Positions 1 to 8,106 of a stretch of DNA of 36,724 nt are shown one piece after another (the stretch's first letter is position 1; each line of letters begins with the position of its first letter). Below the pieces are notes generated by a model that saw only the letters and a list, made by a program, of their open reading frames with translations, was not told the origin of the DNA and did no database searches. The stretch spans positions 1-36,724 of IMG/VR virus record IMGVR_UViG_3300033153_012499. One strand, 5' to 3'. The translations under genes were made by a program, and so were the position numbers. The stretch is from a virus.

Positions 1-114
1 CCTCATCGGCGCAAATGTGGCGGCTTCGCAAGCGAATCTCGTGACATTGTTGGCTGCACCCGGGACAACAACGGCAACCGGCGTAGCTGTCTCGTCCGCA
101 GACCAAGAAACACT
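1..114. repeat. Terminal overlap, left copy
   Basis: This stretch is identical to 36611-36724 over all 114 bases. The capsid reading frame continues without a break from the right end into base 2, so this is the overlap of a circular or circularly permuted assembly. It is not a gene duplication. The unique genome is about 36,610 bp. Confidence 0.95.
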
Positions 115-415
115 CTTGGCAGCGCAAGTCGCTTTGGGTGCTTTCTCCTCAAATGTGGCTGCGCTCACGGCAAACACGACTTTGGTGCTTTCCGAAACAT
201 TCACGGACGGAACTGACGCGTGGGGAACATCTGCTAAAAAACTTCTCGCGATGGATCGGGGCGCGTGTAATATCGTAAAACAGCTCGACCAACGAGACAT
301 CCGACAATCCGTCACAGGTTTCAACTTCAATATGATTAACGAGTTTATTTTTGGAGGCGCAGTCTTGGCAGACAACGGAAAAGCAATCACAACAGCCGAA
401 GTGGCAATTGTATAG
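1..415 (+). CDS. Major capsid protein, C-terminal part (continues from right end)
   Basis: This is the 3' part of the coat protein gene that starts at 35856. Frame: codons run from 2 (CTC) to the TAG at 413-415. Joined to 35856-36610 it encodes 389 aa. The GTG at 17 is an internal codon, not a start. The segment holds most of a Thr/Ala/Val-rich insertion, residues about 225-320, which contains the GGVTFTYVTSIGTAAGNV and GANVAASQANLV stretches, and then the C-terminal core ending FIFGGAVLADNGKAITTAEV. The insertion looks like a surface domain on an HK97-type fold, comparable in position to coat insertion domains of P22-like phages. That comparison is inference. The product assembles the procapsid shell with the scaffold encoded at 34918-35808. 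Confidence 0.85.
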   Translation, partial: LIGANVAASQANLVTLLAAPGTTTATGVAVSSADQETLLAAQVALGAFSSNVAALTANTTLVLSETFTDGTDAWGTSAKKLLAMDRGACNIVKQLDQRDIRQSVTGFNFNMINEFIFGGAVLADNGKAITTAEVAIV

Positions 416-425
416 GCTTCGAACT

Positions 426-449
426 TCTATCCCTTTTTGGAGGGATAGA
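426..449 (+). other. Perfect hairpin after the capsid gene
   Basis: TCTATCCC (426-433) pairs perfectly with GGGATAGA (442-449) across an 8-base loop. It lies 11 bases past the capsid stop. No T-run follows, so it is not a textbook rho-independent terminator. It more likely attenuates read-through or protects the 3' end of the highly expressed capsid message. Confidence 0.6.
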
Positions 450-475
450 GTTTGCAACTTATAACCCCAATCAAA

Positions 476-703
476 ATGTCCAAAGAACTACTCCACCAAA
501 ACGGTGATCTCATACTTGACAAAAAGTATGACAAAAAGTTCGTCTTTGACGAAATGCAACACGGCGCAGTTTTAAAGAAACTCCCCGCTCGTTTTGAAAA
601 CCTTGATCTTCCGAGCAGAGCCGAAAAGTCACCAAAGGCTAAAAAAGCGAAAGTCGAGGAAAAAAAGGACGACGCGCCTAAAACAGAGGAAAAAGCTGAA
701 TAA
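476..703 (+). CDS. Small charged protein behind the capsid
   Basis: Predicted product is 75 aa and begins MSKELLHQNGDLILDKKYDKK. The ATG at 476 is preferred over an upstream in-frame TTG at 452, because the DNA before 476 carries the recurring start motif (ataaccccaatcaaaATG). The first 45 residues look folded. The C-terminal 30 are a Lys/Glu/Ala-rich low-complexity tail, probably disordered. Its place between coat protein and another small virion-type gene suggests a head decoration, head completion or assembly helper protein, but I recognise no family. Coding quality is good, because frame and codon use match its neighbours. Confidence 0.75.
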   Translation: MSKELLHQNGDLILDKKYDKKFVFDEMQHGAVLKKLPARFENLDLPSRAEKSPKAKKAKVEEKKDDAPKTEEKAE

Positions 704-721
704 CAATCTAACCCCATTCCA

Positions 722-1063
722 ATGTCGTCAGGATTAATCCCCCACAAGTTGCCGAATGCGGCTGGCTCACAACTCACCCTGTCCACGACTGCGGTGAAGT
801 TGCGAGATGCCATTCGGACAGCTTCAAGCGATGCCACTTTTGCTTTTCAGTCGGGTGCAAACGCGCTCAATATTCAAGCGGAAGATGGCGATATTCGCTA
901 TCTCCGCGACGGAAATGTCCCAACAACCAGCGTGGGAATGTTCATCCAAACAGGCGTGTTGGACAATACGATTCGAGGCGGAAGCCTTGACGATATTTGG
1001 CTGATCGCTACATCCGGAACTCCAAAAGTGAATATTACAATCGGAGAAACAATCAAAGGCTAA
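722..1063 (+). CDS. Small virion protein, possibly head decoration
   Basis: Predicted product is 113 aa, begins MSSGLIPHKLPNAAGSQ and contains beta-strand-rich sequence with NALNIQAEDGDIRYLRDGNVP and VGMFIQTGVLD. The start is preceded by ctaaccccattccaATG. Many phages have a short beta-rich protein of this kind soon after the coat gene, acting as a decoration or head-tail joining protein. I cannot place it in a named family, so the role is inferred from position. The stop TAA at 1061-1063 is also the first part of the start motif of the next gene (taacctctttcaaATG), so the two are tightly coupled. Confidence 0.75.
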   Translation: MSSGLIPHKLPNAAGSQLTLSTTAVKLRDAIRTASSDATFAFQSGANALNIQAEDGDIRYLRDGNVPTTSVGMFIQTGVLDNTIRGGSLDDIWLIATSGTPKVNITIGETIKG

Positions 1064-1073
1064 CCTCTTTCAA

Positions 1074-4000
1074 ATGTTCAAAAAACTCAAACGCTTCCTC
1101 GCCGGAGTCACAGTCGCGACATTGCTTGCGGCAAGCACATTGTTTGTAGCACCTGACGCCAACGCATTGGGTCAAACGACTGCCACATTTTGGACAAGAG
1201 CCATCGGTTCAATTGAGGTTCTTCTTCGGAGTGCCTCTTACCATATTGGGAGTGCGGCTCAACCAATCGCAAAAGGTTGGTTCACTGATGTTGATGTCGC
1301 TGGAACTATCTCTGGCGCCGGTATTCCTCCGGTCGACGCGACTTACATCACGCAAACCGCTGACGCGACACTCACCGGCGAACAGGCGATGGGCGCGCTC
1401 GCGACCGGCATCGTGAAAAATACGACGACGACCGGGGTGCAGAGCATCGCGGCGGAGGGAACGGATTATTACGGCGTGGGCGCGACGGATGTCGCGATCG
1501 CCGATGGGGGAACAGGCGCGAGCACCGCGACTGCCGGATTTGACGCACTTTCTCCGCTCACCACGATTGGCGATTTACTTTTTGGCGGCGCGAGCGGGAC
1601 AGGGTCGCGGCTCGGAGGAAATACCGCGGCGACTAATTTATTCCTCCGCTCGCTCGGGACTGGTGCGGCGGCGCAAGCTCCGACTTGGTCGGCAGTCACG
1701 AAAGCAGATGTCGGGCTGGGGAATGTGAGCAATGTCGCGACGGACGACACGGCATACGACGCGACTTCGTGGGATGCGAACACCGATTCATCGACGAAAA
1801 ATGCCATCCGCGACAAAATTGAAACGATGCTCACGGCGATCGGGCTGAACACGGCGAAGGTGACGGAAAGCACGACGGCAACTTCTCCGTTGGTAAAAAC
1901 CACTTACGATATTTCGATTCCCGCCGCGACCAATGCCGCGGCAGGACACGCGACCGCCGCACACATTTCCGCGATTGAAGCGAACACCGCGAAAGACACG
2001 AATGTCTCAACCGCGTTGAGCATAGGAACAACCACTGCTACTACTGTTGCCATTACAAGCGATGGTGGGGCGGATGATGTAGTAATTCCTGCCGCCATCA
2101 ATGGGACAGCAGGATTACTTACAGACGCTAAATGGGACGAAATCGTGGCGAACACGGGGAAAACAACGAATGCCACCCACACGGGAGATGTGACGGGTGC
2201 TACAGAGCTCACAATCGGCGCGGGTAAAGTTTTGGAAAGCCATTTAAAATGCATAAATGAACCGACGGATGAATATTATTTAACTTACGAAGAGACAACG
2301 GGAGATTTTGAATGGCAGACTGCCGCGGGTGGCGGTGATGTCTCAAAAGTCGGCACACCAGTAGATAATCAAATCGGAGTGTGGACAGGCGATGGGACGA
2401 TTGAAGGCGATGCTGATTTTATTTGGGACAGCTCCTCGCTTTCAGTTGCTCGCGCGGCAATCGGCACGGCACAAACAGTCGGCTCATCTCTCGTCAATGC
2501 CACTGCCGCGGCATCGGCGGCGCAACAATTTTCACCCGTTTTCGAACTCGAAGGGCAGGGGTGGAAAACAGATGCGACAGCCGCAACAGTGGAAGTGAAA
2601 TGGGGATTGCAAACTCGTCCGGTCGAAGGGGCAGCAGCTCCGACAGGAATTTTGGACTTTCTTTCGAGCATCGGCGGCGGCGCATTCTCCTCAAAAGCGA
2701 ATCTCACGAGCGCGGGAGTTTTGACCGCGACGACTTTTGTCGGAGCTTTGACCGGACAAGCCGACACCGTCGCCACAATCACCGGACTCGCACCCGACAC
2801 CGCGACCACGCAAGCCACACAGGCGGCGATCACCTCCGCGGCGAATCTCGCGACAGTGGGGACGATCGGCACGGGAACTTGGGAGGCAACCGATGTCGCA
2901 GTCCTCCACGGCGGAACTGGTGCGAGCACGGCTTCGGCGGCGCGCACAAATCTCGGAGTCTCAATCGGATCGAATGTGCAAGCGTTCGGTGCAGTCCTCG
3001 ACGATCTCAACACTCTCGGCGCACCCGCTTCGGACGGACAATTTATCGTCGCGACCGCCGCGGGGGTTTTCGCATACGAATCCGGCGCGACTGCGCTGAC
3101 CTCGATCGGGGGGATCGGTGCGGCAACGACGGACACGCTCACGAATAAAACTTTTGACGCGAATGCGACTGGGAATAGTTTGTCGAATATTGATGTCGCC
3201 GACCTCGCGAATGGAACGGATGGCGAATTGATAACTTGGAGCGCGGATGGAGTCGCGACGACAGTGGGGGTGGGAACAGCCGACCAAGTCCTCACCTCGA
3301 ATGGAGCGGGAGCAGCTCCGACTTTTCAAGCGGTTGGAAGTTCAAGCGTAGAAGCGACTCAAACATCCTTCACTCTCGGTGAAACTTTTGCGGAGGGAGA
3401 GGCTGGGTACATAGCTCCGGCGAGCGATTACGATTTATTGAACGCGAGCTACGCCAGTAAAACATTTAGTGCGGCTAGCGAAACCACTTTACCGCAGGAT
3501 TTATGGATAAGTGCTGATGGAACGAAAATGTATGTACTCGGAGCAGGCGACGCTACCATTTATCAGTACACGCTATCCACACCGTACGACGCGAGTACTG
3601 GAACTTACGCAAGTAAATCAAAAGATGTGTCGGCGGAGGACTCGGCTATTCGCGGAATGGCGATGAGTGCCGACGGAACTAAAATGTACATTGTCGGGGC
3701 TGGGGAGCAAAAGATTTTCCAATACACATTATCAACCGCGTGGGATGTTTCTACCGCTAGTTATGCGAGCAAGTGGAAACAGACTTCATCTGAAGAAACT
3801 GCCCCGTACGGTGTCGATTTCAGTGCCGATGGAACGAAAATGTATGTCGTCGGGACAACAAGCCGGATTGTTTTTCAGTACACACTATCATCGGCGTGGG
3901 ATGTTTCTACCGCTAGTTATGCGTCAAAATCAATGTTAGTTAATTCCGAAGACACTTCGTCGCAGTCAATAGCTATTAGTCACGACGGGACTAAAATTAT

Positions 4001-4481
4001 AATTAACGGCTCCGCAAACAAAACCCTTTATCGGTACACGCTTTCGACCCCGTGGGATGTTTCTACTGGAAGTTATGACAGCAGTTATTTTTTGCTGACT
4101 TCGGAGGACACTGCTCCGTACGGAATAGTTTTTGATTCTACCGGATTAAGAATGTACACAACAGGGACGACAAACGACTCTGTTTATCAGTATTCGTCGG
4201 GAATCTCCGATGACCTCGTATTTCTCACCGATGCAAGCGGAAGCGGTGACGAACTCAAGCCGATTGGCTACGCAAATGCCGCAGGAAGTGCAGGCAATAC
4301 AATCGCCTTCAACACAGCAGGAGTTGCGACAGTCTCACCAACAGATTCACCAGCAATCGGGGACATCATGTATCTCTCCAACACCGCAGGAGAAGTTCAG
4401 ACTTCTGCAGGAACGACGAGCGTAAAAGTCGGACGGATGATTTCTGCAACTAAAATGTTGATAATCCCACCACCATTATGA
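1074..4481 (+). CDS. Giant fibre/adhesin with signal-like N-terminus and beta-propeller
   Basis: The product is 1135 aa. Residues 1-33 look like a signal peptide or membrane anchor: MFKKLKR, then a hydrophobic stretch LAGVTVATLLAASTLFVA ending ANALG. Residues about 60-790 are Thr/Ala/Gly-rich fibre sequence with repeated GGTGAST motifs and a VGLGNVSN element typical of phage tail fibres. Residues about 785-1040 hold five repeats of roughly 49 aa of the type SADGTKMYVxG...YQYTLSTxWDVSTASYASK, which should form NHL/YVTN-like beta-propeller blades. A short C-terminal domain follows (GYANAAGSAGNTIAFNTAG and VGRMISATKMLII). It probably binds the host surface. A signal peptide on a virion fibre is odd. 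Alternatives are a phage-encoded secreted adhesin or a virion anchor. Confidence 0.8.
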   Translation: MFKKLKRFLAGVTVATLLAASTLFVAPDANALGQTTATFWTRAIGSIEVLLRSASYHIGSAAQPIAKGWFTDVDVAGTISGAGIPPVDATYITQTADATLTGEQAMGALATGIVKNTTTTGVQSIAAEGTDYYGVGATDVAIADGGTGASTATAGFDALSPLTTIGDLLFGGASGTGSRLGGNTAATNLFLRSLGTGAAAQAPTWSAVTKADVGLGNVSNVATDDTAYDATSWDANTDSSTKNAIRDKIETMLTAIGLNTAKVTESTTATSPLVKTTYDISIPAATNAAAGHATAAHISAIEANTAKDTNVSTALSIGTTTATTVAITSDGGADDVVIPAAINGTAGLLTDAKWDEIVANTGKTTNATHTGDVTGATELTIGAGKVLESHLKCINEPTDEYYLTYEETTGDFEWQTAAGGGDVSKVGTPVDNQIGVWTGDGTIEGDADFIWDSSSLSVARAAIGTAQTVGSSLVNATAAASAAQQFSPVFELEGQGWKTDATAATVEVKWGLQTRPVEGAAAPTGILDFLSSIGGGAFSSKANLTSAGVLTATTFVGALTGQADTVATITGLAPDTATTQATQAAITSAANLATVGTIGTGTWEATDVAVLHGGTGASTASAARTNLGVSIGSNVQAFGAVLDDLNTLGAPASDGQFIVATAAGVFAYESGATALTSIGGIGAATTDTLTNKTFDANATGNSLSNIDVADLANGTDGELITWSADGVATTVGVGTADQVLTSNGAGAAPTFQAVGSSSVEATQTSFTLGETFAEGEAGYIAPASDYDLLNASYASKTFSAASETTLPQDLWISADGTKMYVLGAGDATIYQYTLSTPYDASTGTYASKSKDVSAEDSAIRGMAMSADGTKMYIVGAGEQKIFQYTLSTAWDVSTASYASKWKQTSSEETAPYGVDFSADGTKMYVVGTTSRIVFQYTLSSAWDVSTASYASKSMLVNSEDTSSQSIAISHDGTKIIINGSANKTLYRYTLSTPWDVSTGSYDSSYFLLTSEDTAPYGIVFDSTGLRMYTTGTTNDSVYQYSSGISDDLVFLTDASGSGDELKPIGYANAAGSAGNTIAFNTAGVATVSPTDSPAIGDIMYLSNTAGEVQTSAGTTSVKVGRMISATKMLIIPPPL

Positions 4482-4501
4482 GTCTAATTAACTTTTTTAA
4501 A

Positions 4502-4741
4502 ATGAAAAAATCTACCAAAGCAATCATCACGACAGGAATAGTCGTCGCCGGACTCGCAACCGGCACGGCATTTTTGCCCGAAAAAACGCCCGAGGAAATT
4601 GAACCTCCGCAAATCGAGTGTCTCACCCCCGACTGCGAAATTGAAAAACTCAAACTCGAATTAAAAGTAAAAGAAAGTCGAGGCGAGGGACTGACGCGAA
4701 CGATTCAAAAGATCGAGGAACTCAAACGCCAACTCAAATGA
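4502..4741 (+). CDS. Small membrane-anchored coiled-coil protein
   Basis: The product is 79 aa. I start it at ATG 4502, which follows the start motif ttaacttttttaaaATG. An in-frame ATG at 4478 overlaps the previous stop and is an alternative. Residues 5-25 form one hydrophobic segment (AIITTGIVVAGLATGTAFL). A linker with two cysteines follows (ECLTPDCEIE), then a Lys/Glu-rich coiled coil to the end. One N-terminal membrane segment plus coiled coil resembles an inner-membrane spanin or an accessory to the holin genes just downstream. No family was recognised. It overlaps the next gene by 4 bp. Confidence 0.65.
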   Translation: MKKSTKAIITTGIVVAGLATGTAFLPEKTPEEIEPPQIECLTPDCEIEKLKLELKVKESRGEGLTRTIQKIEELKRQLK

Positions 4742-4989
4742 CCATTTTTTTTGAAAATCGCGAAGTCCAAATAATCAACGGCTCGGAAAAGAATTTCGCG
4801 GAGATCCAAAAAATCGCAGAGGAACTCCCCGAAGTAAAAGAAATTTGCCGACAGGGGATTTTGATTTGCTACGAAAATTCGAGGGAGGATATTGTTCAAA
4901 TAGAAGAATTGGTATTCGCGGAAACAGTATTTCAAAACGACATCCAACCGATCACTTGTGCCGCAGAAAAAGGATACCGAGAATCTTAA
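4738..4989 (+). CDS. Hypothetical acidic protein
   Basis: The product is 83 aa and begins MTIFFENREVQIINGSEKN. The ATG overlaps the stop of the preceding gene (ATGA), so translation is coupled. Predicted mixed alpha/beta, rich in Glu and Ile (IQKIAEELPEVKEICRQG), with no membrane segment. It lies inside a group of membrane and coiled-coil genes, but nothing in its sequence shows a lysis role. Function unknown. Confidence 0.6.
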   Translation: MTIFFENREVQIINGSEKNFAEIQKIAEELPEVKEICRQGILICYENSREDIVQIEELVFAETVFQNDIQPITCAAEKGYRES

Positions 4990-5003
4990 ATAACCCCCTT
5001 AAA

Positions 5004-5201
5004 ATGCAAAAAATATTAGAACTACTTTCTCAACGCCGCGTGTGGGCTGGAATAGTCAGCGTTTTAGCTTTCTTTCTCCCGAGCGTTGGGATCGACATAC
5101 CGGTTTTGACTGATTTACTCACTTCTTTTGGTGGGGCGATAGCGAGTCTCGCCGTCGCCGGTCTTTCTCTTTGGTCTTATTTTAAACCCAAAAATGCCTG
5201 A
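5004..5201 (+). CDS. Holin-like two-helix membrane protein
   Basis: The product is 65 aa and begins MQKILELLSQRRVWAGIVSV. The start at 5004 follows ataacccccttaaaATG. Two hydrophobic helices are visible, about residues 14-31 (GIVSVLAFFLPSVGIDI) and 37-58 (LLTSFGGAIASLAVAGLSLWSY), with a charged N-terminus and a short basic tail. Size and topology fit a class II holin, which would permeabilise the membrane for the endolysins encoded elsewhere (23558-24235 and 24458-25033). It overlaps the next membrane gene by 8 bp. I do not recognise a specific holin family, so the call rests on topology and context. Confidence 0.6.
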   Translation: MQKILELLSQRRVWAGIVSVLAFFLPSVGIDIPVLTDLLTSFGGAIASLAVAGLSLWSYFKPKNA

Positions 5202-5463
5202 AATAATCCGCAATCATTTCGTCAAAATAACCATCGGAACGATCGTCGCTTGCTTGCTGTTCGCGATTAACACGACTTGGAAAGTCGCAACCGCAAAAGC
5301 CATTGGTGATGCGACAGACGCGGCGCAGGATTATAGAATATCGTCGCTCGAAACAGCAGTAAATGATTTCAATATCGAAGTGAAATCAATCAATAAATCA
5401 CTTGCCGAAATAAGCACAGTCCTCGGAATGTCAGATGTAAAAAAAAGCTCATTTAATAAATAA
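5194..5463 (+). CDS. Membrane-anchored coiled-coil protein (spanin or XhlA-like candidate)
   Basis: The product is 89 aa. Residues about 9-27 are one membrane helix (FVKITIGTIVACLLFAINTTW). The rest is a heptad-patterned helix (RISSLETAVNDFNIEVKSINKSLAEISTVLG). This architecture matches small lysis accessory proteins such as XhlA-type proteins or i-spanins. It starts inside the end of the holin-like gene and its last base begins the next ATG, so the group is translationally linked. The function is inferred from architecture only. Confidence 0.6.
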   Translation: MPEIIRNHFVKITIGTIVACLLFAINTTWKVATAKAIGDATDAAQDYRISSLETAVNDFNIEVKSINKSLAEISTVLGMSDVKKSSFNK

Positions 5464-5624
5464 TGAATCTACAAATAAATGTCGGATCAAAAGCTCCTCG
5501 AATTGAGGTCGGAAAGTTTGCGCCACGAATCGAGGTCGGCTCAAAAGTTTTCCGCAGAAAAGTCAAAGATATTAAAAACAAATTTCACCTCAACCGAGAT
5601 CAAAGAAAAGGCAACATATCTTAA
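5463..5624 (+). CDS. Basic 53-aa peptide with an internal repeat
   Basis: The frame runs from ATG 5463 to TAA 5622-5624. It begins MNLQINVGSKAPRIEVGKF and contains APRIEVG twice, ten residues apart. The C-terminal half is very basic (FRRKVKDIKNKFHLNRDQRK). The ATG shares its first base with the last base of the preceding stop. The duplicated heptapeptide and tight packing argue for real coding. No family recognised. Confidence 0.5.
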   Translation: MNLQINVGSKAPRIEVGKFAPRIEVGSKVFRRKVKDIKNKFHLNRDQRKGNIS

Positions 5625-5627
5625 ATT

Positions 5628-6257
5628 ATGTCAAACTTAACAGAAGAAGAATGTCGAGCATTATTAGACCGAGATCAAAGCTTTCGCTCTGATACTGGCG
5701 ATTTTGACGAAGAACTTTATTTGGACATTTTGAACGAAATGGAGGATGAGTTTTTTGATTTGGCGATTCGCGCCGCACCGAAAAAGTTTCTCACCGCTCA
5801 AACGCTCAACTCCGGCACGCTCACTCACAACATCGCAACGCTTTATTCGATGGATGTTCTCGGATCGTGGGTGTTCAAAACTGACAACGACGGAAACATC
5901 ACCACTCAAAAACTCCCCAAAACTCAACCCGGATCAAGCGAGACCGGCTGGTATTTGGACGAATCGATTGACGGAGGCGGGGATATTAAATTTACTCCGC
6001 TCACAATTCCGGCAGATGATTACATCGCGAAATATGTAGTCGAGCGGACTGTTTTGGTGTCGGGCGCGACGACGCTTTTCCCCAAAACAAAAGCCCGGAC
6101 TGTCAAAAGAGGATTGCTTCGGCTTTATCAGATTTGGCGCAAAAACCCCGACGCTCGAACACAAGACGCGCTTTACCAAAAATACCTCCTCGATCTCGTC
6201 AGCAATTTCTCTATTGATCCCGCCGCCGGATTGGGTTCAAGTAATGTCGCTTTTTAA
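5628..6257 (+). CDS. Head-tail connector / adaptor-like protein
   Basis: The product is 209 aa. The N-terminus is acidic (MSNLTEEECRALLDRDQSF), followed by a central beta-rich region (NIATLYSMDVLGSWVFKTDNDGN) and a helical C-terminus (ALYQKYLLDLVSNFSIDP). It is directly followed, with stop and start adjacent, by the 615-aa nozzle-like gene. In podovirus-type genomes the gene before the nozzle or stabilisation protein usually encodes the adaptor that docks under the portal. I recognise no catalytic motif. The role is inferred from order, and another tail-tip component is possible. Confidence 0.55.
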   Translation: MSNLTEEECRALLDRDQSFRSDTGDFDEELYLDILNEMEDEFFDLAIRAAPKKFLTAQTLNSGTLTHNIATLYSMDVLGSWVFKTDNDGNITTQKLPKTQPGSSETGWYLDESIDGGGDIKFTPLTIPADDYIAKYVVERTVLVSGATTLFPKTKARTVKRGLLRLYQIWRKNPDARTQDALYQKYLLDLVSNFSIDPAAGLGSSNVAF

Positions 6258-8105
6258 ATGCCATTTGCAGCCGTTCTTCCCGATGTCGCCCCGCCTCGCA
6301 CAAAAGCGAATGTTTCCTCCGACCGCGCCGGGCTGAACCAAAGAGATTTTTTGCAATTATTAAAAAAGGCTTTTGTCAAACTTGATAATTATTGGAAACC
6401 CGGACTCGGACGATTTAAAAAAGCTCCCGGTCTTGATCTGCAATTTGAAATCACAACCGGGACGGACGCTGGTAAATCTGCGGCGATGTGGAAAGAGTGG
6501 TTTCCCGGCTATCAAGTCGAAGCTCACGGAAAAACTCTGAAAGTCCGCGATACAATTTCCGAAACTACAATCGATGTCAAAGACGACTTCACAAAAGATG
6601 TCACCGACGGACAACCATACGGCGGATATTTTTATGTCGCCGACGATATTGACGGAGATAATATTGGATATTTGTCCGCCACGCTCGCTTACGACGCGCA
6701 AACAGCCAACTTTACAGTCGGAAAAATTTTGACTGGTGGAGATAGCGAAGCAAAAGCCCTGATCCTCGCCGACGCTGATAGTGGAACGACAGGAACATTG
6801 ACTTTGAAGATAATCGCCGGGTCATTTCAAGACGATGAGGCGATCACAGACAGCGCGACCGGCGTAGCGGTGGTAAATGGCACTCTCGCCGTGTCGTGGA
6901 CGGAAATAACCGGTGCGGATGTCCCCAAAGCCAAACGGATTAGTTTGAGCAACAGCAACCGCCTGATCGTGGGGAATACAGACGAAAAAGGCTCTCAAAC
7001 CCACACTTCGCGAGTCGCACAAGGCACAATACCATTTTCAGCCAACGATGATTGGGTGACGACCGGAAGCGATCCTGATGATTCCTTCACGACCGAATTC
7101 GACAACGCTGGAACGGTCAATGGATTTGGAAAACTCGGAAAGCAAACGATCGTCATTCTCGACAACGGAAAAATGGGATTTCGGATCGGTCAAATTGATG
7201 TCTCGGGAACTGGGCTTGTCCTCGATACCCCGATTGATTTTGACAATGTTGATTTTGGCGGATCACGCGCAATCAGAACGACAAGTCGTGGAATATTTTA
7301 TGTCAACGAAGCGGGGATATTTTCGATGTTGTCCGGCGGTGAACGCCACACGCCATTTACGGCAGTCGATGCAAAACTATCTGAACAATTTGGTGAGAAT
7401 TTTACAAAGAATTTTGACCTGACTGATGCAGATTTGGAAGTGGACGATCTTCGAGATTTACTTTTGGTCTCGGTGCGAGATGACGCTTCTTTCAATAATG
7501 TTGTTTTGGTTTATCATTTGAAAAAAGATTTGCGAGGTTGGGCGATTTGGGACAAAAATGTCGCTCGCTTTCTCAAACTCAACGACGAGATTTGGGTCGC
7601 CGATTCAACCGAGACGAGCTTTCACAAATTGGATTTCGAACTTGGAGCAGATAACAACAAAGAAATTCCAACCGAACTAACAATCGAGCCGGTCGTCGGT
7701 TCTCCCCACGAAGTCAGCATCGCAACTGAAATCGCAATCGCGGGGGAAATTGGAAGTGGGACTGACATCGAAATAACTGTCGATAAATACGACCGCGAGT
7801 GGAATTTGTTTAGGAGAATAAAACTCAACGGAAGCGGAGATAATTCCTACCATTTCACAAAATCCGGCGTAGCGGCTAAAATACCGGGTGTTGGAGATGC
7901 GATGCGAGAAGTCGGATTGGGCGGACGCGGGATCGGCGAAAGCCTGACGATGCCAGCCTACGGACAAAGAGCAATCGCAATTTCTGACTTTTTGAGAATC
8001 AGAATCAGGGCAGAGTCTTTTGACCTTTATCCCCACGAAATTAACTTATTCACTATTTTTACAGAATCGCAAGGAGTGGTCGAAACTCAAAATCTAACTT
8101 CATAA
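6258..8105 (+). CDS. Tail nozzle / DNA-stabilisation-like protein
   Basis: The product is 615 aa and begins MPFAAVLPDVAPPRTKANVS. The opening, with a Pro-rich start, a Leu-rich helix and then strand-rich sequence, resembles phage proteins that plug the tail after packaging. Residues about 145-215 are a Gly/Thr-rich repeat module (FTVGKILTGGDSEAKALIL and FQDDEAITDSATGVAVVNG) common as an insertion in virion proteins. Residues about 225-480 look like a beta-propeller with repeated strand pairs (RLIVGNTDEKGSQTHTSR and SRAIRTTSRGIFYVNEAGI). The C-terminal part is Ig-like. It sits between the connector-like gene and a fibre gene. Confidence 0.6.
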   Translation: MPFAAVLPDVAPPRTKANVSSDRAGLNQRDFLQLLKKAFVKLDNYWKPGLGRFKKAPGLDLQFEITTGTDAGKSAAMWKEWFPGYQVEAHGKTLKVRDTISETTIDVKDDFTKDVTDGQPYGGYFYVADDIDGDNIGYLSATLAYDAQTANFTVGKILTGGDSEAKALILADADSGTTGTLTLKIIAGSFQDDEAITDSATGVAVVNGTLAVSWTEITGADVPKAKRISLSNSNRLIVGNTDEKGSQTHTSRVAQGTIPFSANDDWVTTGSDPDDSFTTEFDNAGTVNGFGKLGKQTIVILDNGKMGFRIGQIDVSGTGLVLDTPIDFDNVDFGGSRAIRTTSRGIFYVNEAGIFSMLSGGERHTPFTAVDAKLSEQFGENFTKNFDLTDADLEVDDLRDLLLVSVRDDASFNNVVLVYHLKKDLRGWAIWDKNVARFLKLNDEIWVADSTETSFHKLDFELGADNNKEIPTELTIEPVVGSPHEVSIATEIAIAGEIGSGTDIEITVDKYDREWNLFRRIKLNGSGDNSYHFTKSGVAAKIPGVGDAMREVGLGGRGIGESLTMPAYGQRAIAISDFLRIRIRAESFDLYPHEINLFTIFTESQGVVETQNLTS

Positions 8106-8106
8106 A

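Noticed and set aside
2423-3148. Long Arg/His-rich ORF inside the fibre gene, and the 308-aa minus ORF at 2369-3295
   Set aside because: Both lie within the fibre's GC-rich repetitive coding DNA. Their compositions (Arg/His/Gly or Val/Ala/Pro) are typical of shadow frames and there is no start context.
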